A stretch of 44,417 nt of DNA from JAVKSL01 sp039583695 (GCA_039583695.1 JAVKSL010000013.1:1-44417); one strand, 5' to 3'. Positions 31,489 through 39,677 are shown, numbered from the stretch's first letter. A program made the numbers and translations. Notes: generated by a model from the letters alone, not told the origin.

Positions 31489-33696
31489 TCAGCTCACAAC
31501 GGGCCGCGTGGCCGTTCGAAGGGGCTCGGCATGAGCAGTACCATTGTGATTGCTCAGGGCCTGAGCACCGATAGCCCACCTGCGCATGGCGGCCAATATC
31601 GACGAGGCGATTCCAGGGCCGGTGAGGTTCAACCGCATCAGAACGTCCTGCGGACGACCATGGGGGATGTAGGAGTGGGGTGCACCGAGGCTGAGCACCC
31701 CAGGTGGCCGTCCCCCGATATCGAGACGCCCCATCGCATCAGCCAGGTGGGTTCCCGCCCCGCCCACGGCCATGCCATCCTCGACGGTAACCACGAGCTG
31801 GTGACTTGCGGCGTCGGCCAGCATGGCCGGGTCCGCCGGACGCACCACCCTCACGTCCCACACTGTGGCCGAGATGCCCGAACGCCCCAGCAGGCGAGCC
31901 GCTTCGTAGGCGTCAGCCACCAGCTTGCCGACCCCCAGGATGCAGACCGAGCCATCCCCGGTCCTGAGCTTGCGGGCGCTCATGGGTGAGGCAAGATCCT
32001 CGAACGCCAATGCATTCGACCGGAGGCAGGCCGTCTTGGGAAAGCGGATCGAGCACGGTCCATCCAGTGTCAGGGCGGCCTCGAGCATGGCCTCCACCTC
32101 GGTCGGGCTCGACGGGGCGAACACCACCATGCCGGGAACCGACAGGCACTGCACCATGTCCCAAAGCCCATGGTGAGATGGCCCATCCACCCCGGTGACC
32201 CCAGCGCTGACCAGCGCGAACACCACAGGCAGCCTGTGCAGCCCGACATCCAGGTTCACCTGGTCGAACGCACGGGAGAAGAAGGTCGAATACAGCGCCA
32301 CGACGGGCCGGAGCCCCCCCATCGCCATGCCCGCGGCAGCAGTCACTGCGTGAGCCTCGGCGATCCCGACATCGAAGAATCTATCGGGATGGGCGTCGGC
32401 AAACGGCAGGAGACCAACTGAGCCCGGCATAGCCGCGGTGATCGCCACAACCCTGGGGTCGGCACGACCTGCCGCCAGCATGGCCCGAGTGAACAGGTCG
32501 ATGTAGCCAGGCTCGGCTGGGTCGCCGAGCATCGGGGCATCGGCCGTCGGGGCATCGGCCGTCGGGGCAGCGGCCGTCGGGGCAGCGGCCGTCGGGGCAT
32601 CGGCCGTCGGGGCATCGGCCGTCGGGGCATCGGCCGTCGGGGCATCGGCCGTCGGGGCATCGGCCGTCGGGGCAGCGGCCGTCGGGGCAGCGGCCGTCGG
32701 GGCAGCGCCGGATCCCCCTGCGGGTTCGTGGGCCGCTTTACGGTCAGATGCCAGCTTCCAGTCGTGAAGGCAGGCCACCTCGTCCTCCTCGGCTGGCCCA
32801 TAGCCTTTGCCCTTCTGGGTCAGCACATGGACCACGATCGGCCCGTCCTGCCAGGCTGTCGCCTTCACCAGGGCCGACTCCATGGCCGCGATGTCGTGCC
32901 CATCAATCGGTCCGGTGTAACGCACACCCAGCGCCTCGAAGAACACGTGAGGCTCGATCGCCTCCCGTACGGCGGAGGTGAGCCCGGCCAGAGACGAGCG
33001 GGCCAAAGGGCCCAGAGCAGGAGGCAGATCCTCAAGGATCGACTTCACCCGCCGTCGGGTCGACACGTAGGTCGGGCTGAGGCGCAGCTTGGTAAGCGAC
33101 TCGGAAAGCTTGGACACCGTGGGGGCATACGAACGACCGTTGTCGTTCAACACGATGATGACCGGAGTCTCCGAGTGGCCCAAGTTGTTCAGCGCCTCGT
33201 AAGCCAAGCCGCCAGTGAGAGCACCGTCGCCAATGACCGCAACGACCCTCCGCTGGAACGGCGCCACCGAGCCCGCGCAAGAGCCAACAGACGGCCCGGC
33301 GTCCAAGGCCAGGGCGCTGGCCAGCCCGTGCGCCCACGAAAGCGAGGTCGAAGCGTGCGAGTTCTCGACCCAGTCGTGCGGGGACTCGGCCCGGTTGGGA
33401 TAGCCAGACAGGCCACCCTCCTGGCGCAGCATCGAGAAGGCCTTGCGGCGCCCGGTGAGAAGCTTGTGAACGTAGGCCTGGTGACCCGTGTCGAAGATGA
33501 TCAGGTCGCGCGGCGAGTCGAACACCCGATGAAGGGCGACTGTCATTTCCACGGCACCCAGGTTCGAGCCCAAGTGCCCCCCCGTGACCAGCACCGTGTC
33601 CACAATCAAGGTCCTGATCTCTTCGCAGAGGATCGCAAGGTCACTAGCCGTGAGAGCCCGGAGGTCTGACGGGTGCTCGATTCGCTCCAGGATCAC
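31489..33696 (-). CDS. dxs: 1-deoxy-D-xylulose-5-phosphate synthase with repeat-expanded linker
   Basis: TPP enzyme that starts the MEP pathway by condensing pyruvate and glyceraldehyde-3-phosphate. Domain I carries GGHLGSNLGAVEMTVALH, FDTGHQAYVHKLLTGR, and the TPP motif GDGALTGGLAYEALNN. Domain II carries FFDVGIAEAHAVTAAAGMA. The linker between them, normally short, is lengthened by (A/D)APTA repeats. GTG 33696 (VILERIEHPSDLRAL) is preferred because AAGGAGG stands 8 nt upstream and it gives the usual N-terminus; GTG 33720 is the longer option. It is the first enzyme gene of the hopanoid operon and suggests dedicated isoprenoid supply; whether another dxs exists elsewhere is unknown. Confidence 0.93.
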   Translation of the reverse strand: MILERIEHPSDLRALTASDLAILCEEIRTLIVDTVLVTGGHLGSNLGAVEMTVALHRVFDSPRDLIIFDTGHQAYVHKLLTGRRKAFSMLRQEGGLSGYPNRAESPHDWVENSHASTSLSWAHGLASALALDAGPSVGSCAGSVAPFQRRVVAVIGDGALTGGLAYEALNNLGHSETPVIIVLNDNGRSYAPTVSKLSESLTKLRLSPTYVSTRRRVKSILEDLPPALGPLARSSLAGLTSAVREAIEPHVFFEALGVRYTGPIDGHDIAAMESALVKATAWQDGPIVVHVLTQKGKGYGPAEEDEVACLHDWKLASDRKAAHEPAGGSGAAPTAAAPTAAAPTADAPTADAPTADAPTADAPTADAPTAAAPTAAAPTADAPTADAPMLGDPAEPGYIDLFTRAMLAAGRADPRVVAITAAMPGSVGLLPFADAHPDRFFDVGIAEAHAVTAAAGMAMGGLRPVVALYSTFFSRAFDQVNLDVGLHRLPVVFALVSAGVTGVDGPSHHGLWDMVQCLSVPGMVVFAPSSPTEVEAMLEAALTLDGPCSIRFPKTACLRSNALAFEDLASPMSARKLRTGDGSVCILGVGKLVADAYEAARLLGRSGISATVWDVRVVRPADPAMLADAASHQLVVTVEDGMAVGGAGTHLADAMGRLDIGGRPPGVLSLGAPHSYIPHGRPQDVLMRLNLTGPGIASSILAAMRRWAIGAQALSNHNGTAHAEPLRTATRPVVS
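32528..32706 (-). repeat. 15-bp tandem repeat in dxs (about 12 copies)
   Basis: The unit GTCGGGGCATCGGCC varies only at one position (GCATCG or GCAGCG), encoding ADAPT or AAAPT. Copy order in the protein is AA, AA, five AD, AA, AA, AD, AD. That pattern suggests duplication of blocks. It lies exactly in the domain I-II linker. Confidence 0.95.
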
Positions 33697-33740
33697 CTCC
33701 ACTGCCTCCTTTTCACGCACTTGCCCACGCGAGGTGGTAA

Positions 33741-33754
33741 TGACTACCCAGTCA
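33741..33754. promoter_or_regulatory. Small palindrome upstream of dxs (possible operator)
   Basis: TGACT-ACCC-AGTCA lies in the 72-bp gap between the regulator stop and the dxs start. TetR-type operators are often such palindromes. A TTGAGC hexamer lies upstream on the minus strand, but no convincing -10 is visible. It is listed because the adjacent upstream gene encodes a regulator. Confidence 0.3.
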
Positions 33755-33768
33755 GTCTATTGCTCAAA

Positions 33769-34620
33769 CTATGCACCCGAGGGCAGGCCGCTGTCAATAA
33801 CCCCAATGATGTCCCGGATCCCCAGCACCAAAGCCTGGCCCACCACCCTACGAGCTACCGCCTCGTCAACCGGAGGACGCAAGTGGACCATGACTGCCCG
33901 GCGCAGCTCCCTGAACGCGCTTTGGGCAACCCGAGCATATCCCGGTCGGCGCTGGGCAGCCAGGGCCAGAAGATCCAAGAGCAGTGGTAGGCGGCCGAGC
34001 AGCGACCGCCCGAGCAGCGCCCCGGCTTCCGCCTCGCTCAGCCCTCCGGACCCCGCCGAGTCAGCCCCGTCTGCAAAGGCTCGACTGACCTCGGCTTCCG
34101 CGGCTAGCACCACCGCGAAGAACAGCTCCTCCTTCGACCGGAAGTGAAGGTAGAAGGAACCTTTGGCCAGCTGCGCCAACCCGCAAACATCATCCACGGT
34201 GACCTCGGAGAGGCCGTGGCGGGTAAAGGCGGTCAGCCCAGCGGCCAACAAGCGCTCCGCTGGCCCGCTGCTCTGGCCCGGGCGCTTGTGGGCCTTTGCC
34301 ACCTCGTCCCACATCTCGGGCCGGAAGGCCTGCTCTTCGGGCATCTTGGCCAAGCTGGGCAGGATCCGCCCAATCTCGGCCAGCGGCATCTGCCTGCGCG
34401 AGCGCAGGATCTTGACCAGATTCAACGCCTGCTCGTGACGCCGGTCGTAAAGGAAGCGGTTGGGAGCCACCCGGTGGGGGGCCGGTATGAGCTGCAAGCT
34501 CAGGTAATGACGGATCGTCGCCGGGCTCACGTTCGTCCGGCGCACCAGCTCGGCCATCGAGAACCGCTCACCTGGTTCGCCAGGGCGGGCCGGGTGGTTA
34601 GCATCGAGGCGCACGGTCAA
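33769..34620 (-). CDS. MerR-TetR fusion transcriptional regulator
   Basis: Two DNA-binding modules in one 283-aa protein. Residues about 19-90 are a MerR-type winged helix (SMAELVRRTNVSPATIRHYLS, then RRHEQALNLVKILRSRRQMPLAEIGRIL). Residues about 121-166 are a TetR-type HTH (RLLAAGLTAFTRHGLSEVTVDDVCGLAQLAKGSFYLHFRSKEELF), followed by a helical TetR ligand-binding-like domain. The gene directly precedes dxs on the same strand (72 bp to the preferred dxs start) and is divergent from degV. It is a natural candidate to control the hopanoid operon and itself. The start is unsure: TTG 34620, GTG 34614, or an internal ATG (SMAEL). Confidence 0.85.
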   Translation of the reverse strand: MTVRLDANHPARPGEPGERFSMAELVRRTNVSPATIRHYLSLQLIPAPHRVAPNRFLYDRRHEQALNLVKILRSRRQMPLAEIGRILPSLAKMPEEQAFRPEMWDEVAKAHKRPGQSSGPAERLLAAGLTAFTRHGLSEVTVDDVCGLAQLAKGSFYLHFRSKEELFFAVVLAAEAEVSRAFADGADSAGSGGLSEAEAGALLGRSLLGRLPLLLDLLALAAQRRPGYARVAQSAFRELRRAVMVHLRPPVDEAVARRVVGQALVLGIRDIIGVIDSGLPSGA

Positions 34621-34680
34621 TGAAACCCGCTCAGCACTCGACCGGTTAAAAGTCGGAGCAGCACGCGCTCAGGAGGCCAC

Positions 34681-35493
34681 ATGCACCACGTCGTCGTGGT
34701 CACTGATTCAAATGTCTGCCTGCCTGTCGCCCTGGCCGAAACGTTGGGCATCCAAGTGCTCCCGATCACAGTCCACCTGCCAGGCGCCGACCACCAAGAC
34801 GGTGGGGAGGGCCTTTCCTCCCTGGTCTACCAGGCACTGGACGACAACCAAGCGGTGAAGTCGAGCCCACCCTCGGTCTCGGAGTACCTCGAAGCCATCG
34901 AGGGTTCCGACGCGGCCTCGGTAGTGGTGGTCACCCCAGCCACCGAGTTCACCACCATGCACACCCACGCCTCGCTGGCCTGTTCCCTCGCTCGACGGCG
35001 CGCGGTGGCGATCGACTCTCGCACCGCTACCGCGGGACAGGGTCTGGTGGTGCTGGCTGGCGCACGCGCTGCCGCCGAAGGTGCGTCTCTCGAGACCGTC
35101 ATCCGGGTGGTAGAGGACTCAGCAGGGCGGGTCGACCTGGTCGCCTCCGTGGCGGAGCTGCAGACCCTCTGGCGCCGGGGTTGGGTCCCCTCACAGGTCA
35201 TGGACGCGCACGGTCCGCGGACGCTGTTCAGGTTCAGGTCAGGTTCTGTCGAGCCCCTCGCCAGCGTGGAGTCTGCGACGGCCGCGATCGAGGCCATCTA
35301 TGACCAGTGGCGCCAAGGTGGAGGCCCGGACTCGGACAGCTCAGTGGTATTTCACGCCGACGATCCGGGGCTGGCCGCCAGGCTGGAGGAACGTCTCGGC
35401 AGGGTGAGCTTCGTATCCGGGTTCAGCGCGGCCATGGGGATCCACACAGGCCGGGGCGTGGTGGGTGCCGCCTGGTTGGCCGCCGGGCACTGA
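34681..35493 (+). CDS. DegV-family fatty-acid-binding protein
   Basis: The DegV/EDD fold binds a fatty acid and serves as the FakB subunit of fatty-acid kinase in Firmicutes; the partner in this organism is not visible. The 270-aa protein starts VVVVTDSNVCLPVALAETLGIQVLPITVHL and contains KSSPPSVSEYLEAIE. It also has a TPATEFTTMHTHA region (the usual S/T lipid-binding site) and RRAVAIDSRTATAGQG. The ATG at 34681 has AGGAGG 6 nt upstream. Confidence 0.88.
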   Translation: MHHVVVVTDSNVCLPVALAETLGIQVLPITVHLPGADHQDGGEGLSSLVYQALDDNQAVKSSPPSVSEYLEAIEGSDAASVVVVTPATEFTTMHTHASLACSLARRRAVAIDSRTATAGQGLVVLAGARAAAEGASLETVIRVVEDSAGRVDLVASVAELQTLWRRGWVPSQVMDAHGPRTLFRFRSGSVEPLASVESATAAIEAIYDQWRQGGGPDSDSSVVFHADDPGLAARLEERLGRVSFVSGFSAAMGIHTGRGVVGAAWLAAGH

Positions 35494-35497
35494 GAGC

Positions 35498-35659
35498 TCA
35501 GCTGGTGTCTTCCTCCTCCTCGTCCTCCTCGTACAGGCACCAGGAGGCATGTTCGCCATCTGGGCGGGCGCCGCATTCGGGGCACGGCACGATAACTACC
35601 TCAGCCGCCCGCTTGAGGCTGCGGGCCTCCTCAAAGCGCCGATGACGTCCCTTCTTCAC
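35498..35659 (-). CDS. Small CxxC protein with acidic tail
   Basis: A 53-aa frame missed by length filters. GTG 35659 is preceded by GGGAG about 7 nt upstream. The sequence begins VKKGRHRRFEEARSLKRAAE, continues with VVIVPCPECGARPDGEHASW (one CxxC pair plus His and a further Cys, as in a half zinc ribbon), and ends in an acidic EEDEEEED stretch. It is convergent with degV (4-bp gap) and divergent from the next small gene. I do not recognise the family; the basic-to-acidic layout and CxxC suggest a real small protein. Confidence 0.5.
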   Translation of the reverse strand: MKKGRHRRFEEARSLKRAAEVVIVPCPECGARPDGEHASWCLYEEDEEEEDTS

Positions 35660-35738
35660 GAGCTGCTCCCAGTTCTTCGGTGTTCACGGGACCACGACAG
35701 TGTACTGCTTGCGGCCAGCGCTGCGGTATCGTCGAGCT

Positions 35739-35975
35739 GTGCCCGAGGAGCCAACGTCAATCGACGTGCCCGCGATGATCCAACGATTCCGCCAGCGGGC
35801 CAAGGCCGTGCGTGAGCGGGGACTTCCACCTGTGGAGGGTCCCGAGCGCCGGCGGATCATCGAGGCAGCCCAACAGGACTTCATGGACTACGCCATGCTG
35901 GGGGACGCCGAAGGTGAGCTGGTGGACGGCATCCTGACCCTCCGCATCGACCTGCGGCCCCGCGAAGGGGGCTAA
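35739..35975 (+). CDS. Small conserved-looking hypothetical protein
   Basis: 78 aa from GTG 35739. It is highly charged and probably helical in the middle: MIQRFRQRAKAVRERGLPPV, then ERRRIIEAAQQDFMDYAML, then a short beta-like end DGILTLRIDLRP. No known motif. The frame stays open to 35700 upstream, but those residues look non-coding. Its stop overlaps the bcp 3' end by 4 bp (convergent). Function unknown. Confidence 0.6.
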   Translation: MPEEPTSIDVPAMIQRFRQRAKAVRERGLPPVEGPERRRIIEAAQQDFMDYAMLGDAEGELVDGILTLRIDLRPREGG

Positions 35976-36430
35976 AGACCCAGCTCGGCAAGAACCTTCC
36001 TGGCGTGTCCGTCCGCCCGCACATTGTACCAGGACCGTTGAATCCTGCCCGAGCCATCCACCACGAAGGTCGAACGGATCACCCCGATGCTCCTGCGCCC
36101 ATACAGCGTCTTGGGGCCCCACGCGCCGTAGCGCTCCATGACCTCGTGCGTAGGGTCGGAGGCCAGTCTGAGCGCAAGCCCGTGCTTGGCCCGGAAGGCC
36201 AGGTGGCTCGCCGGCGGATCGGGTGAGATACCCAACACACCGACGTCGCCGAACGCGGCCAGGTTCTCGTTGAACTGACACGCCTCGGTAGTGCAACCCG
36301 GAGTGCCGTCCTTTGGATAAAAATAGAGCACCATCCGCCGGCCCGAGTAGTCCACTAGGGACACCGGGTTTCCATCCTGGTCGACCAACCTGAACGGCGG
36401 GGCCAGGTCAGCAACACCGAGCCGGGGCAT
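35972..36430 (-). CDS. bcp: Thioredoxin-dependent peroxiredoxin (Bcp/PrxQ)
   Basis: Reduces hydrogen and organic peroxides. The 152-aa protein has the PrxQ active site DGTPGCTTEACQF: peroxidatic Cys and a second Cys five residues later, the atypical 2-Cys type. It also has FNENLAAFGDVGVLGIS, RSTFVVDGSGRI and a typical C-terminus. The ATG at 36430 shares one base with the RNase D-like stop (TGATG), so translation is coupled. The open frame further upstream is a shadow. Confidence 0.93.
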   Translation of the reverse strand: MPRLGVADLAPPFRLVDQDGNPVSLVDYSGRRMVLYFYPKDGTPGCTTEACQFNENLAAFGDVGVLGISPDPPASHLAFRAKHGLALRLASDPTHEVMERYGAWGPKTLYGRRSIGVIRSTFVVDGSGRIQRSWYNVRADGHARKVLAELGL

Positions 36431-37566
36431 CAGGCCCCCGCCGGTGCCTTCACCAGGGGACGTCGTGATCGCTCCTCCAGCACCAGTCCCCCACCAGTCG
36501 CCAGGCCCAAGGCTGCCTCGCCAGCCACCAGGCTGCGAAGTGGCGCCCCGAGCAGGCTCGCCCGCCAGTCCTGCGCCAACCGGCAATACGCATCGCCACG
36601 CAGCATGGCGTGCAGGTCGGCACGGGTGGCGAGGAGCGTGGTGTCGATCTGCAGCTCGTTCGCCCGCTGCGTCACCCAGGCCGCGGCCAGGGTCGCCGCC
36701 GGGCGCAAGGCCGGGTCCAGGTCGTCGTTCACCGGAAGGCACAGCGAGCTGTCCGGAAGGACCATCCCCTCCTCCACCGCCGCCAGGAGCTCTGCCGCCA
36801 GCTCGGGCTTGAGGCGACGGGCTTCGAGTCCCCTCACTTGAGCCAGCTCCTCCGAGCTGCGGGGCGGGCGATTGGCGATGGAGACCACCGAAAGGTCGGG
36901 CAGGACGAAACGGGGCGGCTTGTCCAGCCCGGCCGCTCGCAGCTCACGCCAGGCGAACACACACTGGGCGACAGCGCGGGCCCGGCCCCGCAGGCTACGG
37001 GCCTCACGCATCCGCCACCAGACCTGGCATGGCGGGCAGGCAAGCCTCGGCCGGTGGAGGAAGAGCTCGCACTCGGTCTCCGCCCAGCCAAGCCTGCCCA
37101 TGGACAAAAGCGCAGTTGCCAACGCTTCGTGGAGCTGGAGGAGATACGCCACATCAGCGGCAGCATACGTCCTCTGTTGGGAGCTCAGCGGTCGCCTCGT
37201 CCAGTCCGTCAAGCGGTCCCCCTTTGAAAGAGTGTGCCCGAGGAGGCGCTGGGTGAGGTTGGCCAGCGAAGGCGTGGACATGCCCATGAACCCCGCGGCC
37301 AGCTGGGTATCGAAGAGGCGGGAGGGGACCGTCCCGCATGCCCGGGTGAGGACCTCCAGATCCTGCTCGCCAGCGTGCAGGACTGCCAAGCCAGGACCGT
37401 TGAGCACTCCTGCCAGCGGCTTTAGCTCCACTGCAAAAGGATCCACCAGCGCGATGCCCCCAGACCAGGAGATCTGAACCAGGGCCAGCAGGGGATAGTA
37501 GGTGCGCTCCCGATGGAACTCGGTGTCGAGGCCATATGCCGGCTCGCTGGCCAGCTCACCCACCAA
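36430..37566 (-). CDS. Ribonuclease D-like 3'-5' exonuclease with HRDC domain
   Basis: DEDDy-family exonuclease. Exo I motif is LDTEFHRERTYYP (Asp14, Glu16), Exo II lies in the HAGEQDLEVL region, and Exo III is YAAADVAYL (Tyr and Asp). An HRDC-like domain follows (residues about 205-290, SEELAQVRGLEARRLKPELAAELL), then a second helical domain with NELQIDTTLLATRADL. The nominal start GTG 37566 omits about 15 residues (STYRWIDDEAALDAL) that are open in frame just upstream and match the usual N-terminus. A CTG at 37611 would include them. Upstream neighbour: flavin reductase. Confidence 0.85.
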   Translation of the reverse strand: MVGELASEPAYGLDTEFHRERTYYPLLALVQISWSGGIALVDPFAVELKPLAGVLNGPGLAVLHAGEQDLEVLTRACGTVPSRLFDTQLAAGFMGMSTPSLANLTQRLLGHTLSKGDRLTDWTRRPLSSQQRTYAAADVAYLLQLHEALATALLSMGRLGWAETECELFLHRPRLACPPCQVWWRMREARSLRGRARAVAQCVFAWRELRAAGLDKPPRFVLPDLSVVSIANRPPRSSEELAQVRGLEARRLKPELAAELLAAVEEGMVLPDSSLCLPVNDDLDPALRPAATLAAAWVTQRANELQIDTTLLATRADLHAMLRGDAYCRLAQDWRASLLGAPLRSLVAGEAALGLATGGGLVLEERSRRPLVKAPAGA

Positions 37567-37642
37567 GGCGTCCAGCGCCGCCTCGTCATCGATCCAGCGG
37601 TACGTGCTCAGAGCTGCATCCTGTATGTCACTGTGATGAACG

Positions 37643-38149
37643 CTAGCCCCCGTAGCTCATTCGCGTGTCCTCCATCCGCAGTACCGGGGTGTCCTCGGCT
37701 CGGTTGAAGCCCGTGCCGAGGACCTCCCCCACAAACAGCGTGTGACTTCCCACCTCCAATGCGTCGCTCACCCGGCAGTCCAGCCAGGCCACGGCTTGGG
37801 CCAGGATCGGTGCCCCGGTGACGTCCTCCCTCACCGCAAAGCCGGCAAGGGTGAGGCCATCGGTGGAGAGTTCCGCCAGCACCGGCTTCACGAACTTGCG
37901 CACGATGGCCCGATCCTCGCGGGCGACCGTGCTCAGGGCAAACACTCCCCCTTCCAGCATCAGCCGGTGGGTGACCGCGGCCACCTCCACGCTCACCATC
38001 ATCGCCTTGGGCTCGGTGGCCACCTGGCAAGCCCAGGAGGTGGTCATCAAGTTGCGCTCGTCGCCGGCCCGGCTCCCCACGACGTAGATCCCGCACGGCA
38101 TCGACCAAAGCACCCTACGGCGCAGCCGGTCGTAGTCCTCGTCCCTCAC
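37643..38149 (-). CDS. Flavin reductase-like FMN-binding protein
   Basis: 168-aa split-barrel flavin reductase domain. It begins RRRVLWSMPCGIYVVGSRAGDERNLMTTSW and contains VATEPKAMMVSVE, FALSTVARED, APILAQAVAWLDC and GSHTLFVGEV, all typical of the family. Likely NAD(P)H:flavin reductase or a flavin-dependent partner; the substrate cannot be assigned. It lies 10 bp after the lipoprotein gene and upstream of the RNase D-like gene. Confidence 0.85.
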   Translation of the reverse strand: MRDEDYDRLRRRVLWSMPCGIYVVGSRAGDERNLMTTSWACQVATEPKAMMVSVEVAAVTHRLMLEGGVFALSTVAREDRAIVRKFVKPVLAELSTDGLTLAGFAVREDVTGAPILAQAVAWLDCRVSDALEVGSHTLFVGEVLGTGFNRAEDTPVLRMEDTRMSYGG

Positions 38150-38159
38150 CCGAGGCCCC

Positions 38160-38618
38160 TCACCCGAGCACCTGTCTCGCGCGGGCCTTGGCGGCAGCCA
38201 TCTCCTGGTTGCCTGTGATCAAGTAGTGGTTGATGGCCACCATGGTGGCCGGCTCCCCCTTGTGGTTGACACAGCTGTTCGCGTAGTTGAGGTATGCCAC
38301 GTAGGCGTTGCTCAGGTCATTGCTCAGCGCCTGGTCGGGGGTCGGGAGCTGGACGTAGTCCTTGTTGACAGCCTGGCCCAGGGTGATGCAGTCGAACTCG
38401 ACGACGGCAGGCTTGTCTCCAGGTGCACGGGCCGCGTCGATCCGGGCCACGTCCGCCTCGACAGCCGCGTACTCGCTCTGATAGCTGGTCCCGGACTCCC
38501 AGACTTTGAGGCGGTGTGCCGGGGTGCCCACCTGCTCCGCCGAGGCACAGCCGGCCAGGGCGCCGAAGCCGACCAGGGCGAGCACCAACCTCAACGCCTT
38601 CAAGACCTGTGACCCCAA
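38160..38618 (-). CDS. Putative lipoprotein
   Basis: 152 aa with a lipoprotein signal: LKALRLVLALVGFGALAGC, lipobox LAGC with Cys24. The mature part is small, helical and charged, with two further Cys residues (EFDCITL, NYANSCVN) that could form a disulfide. No family recognised. Start TTG 38618 or TTG 38603; it overlaps the DUF3151 gene end by 19 bp. Confidence 0.65.
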   Translation of the reverse strand: MGSQVLKALRLVLALVGFGALAGCASAEQVGTPAHRLKVWESGTSYQSEYAAVEADVARIDAARAPGDKPAVVEFDCITLGQAVNKDYVQLPTPDQALSNDLSNAYVAYLNYANSCVNHKGEPATMVAINHYLITGNQEMAAAKARARQVLG

Positions 38619-39037
38619 TCAGGGTCGAGCTGGTGGAGCAGGAGCCTGCACCGGTCGGCTTCGTCCGCCTCACCAATTGCCTCAGCGGCCTGACGCAGAC
38701 CGTCCAGCGCAGCCAAGAATCCGCGATTGGGCTCGTGTGACCAGCGCACATATCCGGTGCCCCTCCAGCCAGCCCCCCGTAGGGCGTCCAAGCCCCGATG
38801 GTAACCCACCCGGTAGCACGCATAGGCCTCCACGTCGTCGCGGGCCAGCTCGCCCAGCGCGGCCCACGCCGCCAGATAGCGAGGGAATGACGCCACGACA
38901 TCGGCGACCGCTTCCCGCCGGTGCTCAACCGGGCGTCGGATCGCATCGGCCAAGCGTTGGGAGGCCTCCGATGGCCAGGGCGGGAGCTGAGTCTCGGGCG
39001 GCTTGGACGACAGGGCGAGGGGGGACTCTTCGGGCAT
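38600..39037 (-). CDS. DUF3151 family protein
   Basis: 145-aa protein with the recognisable actinobacterial DUF3151 core ELARDDVEAYACYRVGYHRGLDALRGAGWRGTGYVRWSHEPNRGFLAALDGL (in part). No biochemical function is known for the family. The ATG at 39037 is part of a GCATGC shared with the divergent HIT gene start. The N-terminal 25 residues are Pro/Ser-rich. Confidence 0.85.
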   Translation of the reverse strand: MPEESPLALSSKPPETQLPPWPSEASQRLADAIRRPVEHRREAVADVVASFPRYLAAWAALGELARDDVEAYACYRVGYHRGLDALRGAGWRGTGYVRWSHEPNRGFLAALDGLRQAAEAIGEADEADRCRLLLHQLDPDWGHRS

Positions 39038-39491
39038 GCATGAATGGTGGCACAGTGTGGAGGTGAGCGCCCAGCGGTGCAGGTTTTGTGCGATCTTGGC
39101 TGGGGAGGCACCAGGCGATCTGGTGTTGGACGAGGCTGTTGTGGCGGGGCTGTTGGACAACCGACCGCTGTTCCCCGGACACGTCCTGGTCCTGCCGCGC
39201 GAACACCACGAGACCCTGTCCGACCTGCCCGCCGCCTTGATAGAGCCGGTGTTCTCCACGGCACAAAGGGTCGCCCAGGCGCTGGAGGAGGCTCTGGGAG
39301 CTGAGGGGACCTTCGTGGCCCTCAACAACCGGGTCAGCCAGAGCGTGCCCCACCTCCACGTGCATGTCGTACCGCGCCGCCGCGGTGACGGCCTGCGCGG
39401 CTTCTTCTGGCCCCGCCAGCGCTACGAGTCGCCGGAGGCCATGACCGTCATGGCTCAGCTGCTTCGTCTGGCCCTGGAACGCCAGACCTAG
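39036..39491 (+). CDS. HIT-family hydrolase
   Basis: Histidine-triad protein of about 151 aa: CRFCAILAGEAPGDLVLDE, NRPLFPGHVLVLPREHHETL, FVALNNRVSQSVPHLHVHVVPRR (HIT motif HLHVHVV). It probably hydrolyses nucleoside phosphoramidates or dinucleoside polyphosphates. The start is uncertain: ATG 39036 overlaps the divergent DUF3151 start codon, and GTG 39063 (VSAQRCRF) would give a more usual N-terminus. The IS607 element begins 11 bp after its stop. Confidence 0.87.
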   Translation: MHEWWHSVEVSAQRCRFCAILAGEAPGDLVLDEAVVAGLLDNRPLFPGHVLVLPREHHETLSDLPAALIEPVFSTAQRVAQALEEALGAEGTFVALNNRVSQSVPHLHVHVVPRRRGDGLRGFFWPRQRYESPEAMTVMAQLLRLALERQT

Positions 39492-39579
39492 CCGTTCCGA
39501 AATCTGTCTCATCTGTCACTTTGGACGAGGACGGGCTTCGGAGCCACCCGTTGCCGGGTGGCAGTGACGGTCTTACGCC

Positions 39580-39605
39580 CACACTGCTCCGTAGGGGCAA
39601 TGGTG
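39580..39605. repeat. Hairpin motif copy 1 in the IS607 element
   Basis: CACACTGCTCCGTAGGGGCA followed by ATGGT. TGCTCC and GGGGCA can pair around a 3-nt loop (one G-U pair in plus-strand RNA). Related copies are at 39678-39704 and 41204-41228. Confidence 0.6.
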
Positions 39606-39677
39606 GCGCCGTCTTCGCAGTTCGTCGAGGAGCACCTGGGCGAGCCCATGAACCTCTCCTCTCCCTGCGCGTTCGCA

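Noticed and set aside
32528..32706. CRISPR-like array
   Set aside because: The repeats are contiguous 15-bp units without unique spacers and are in frame with dxs.
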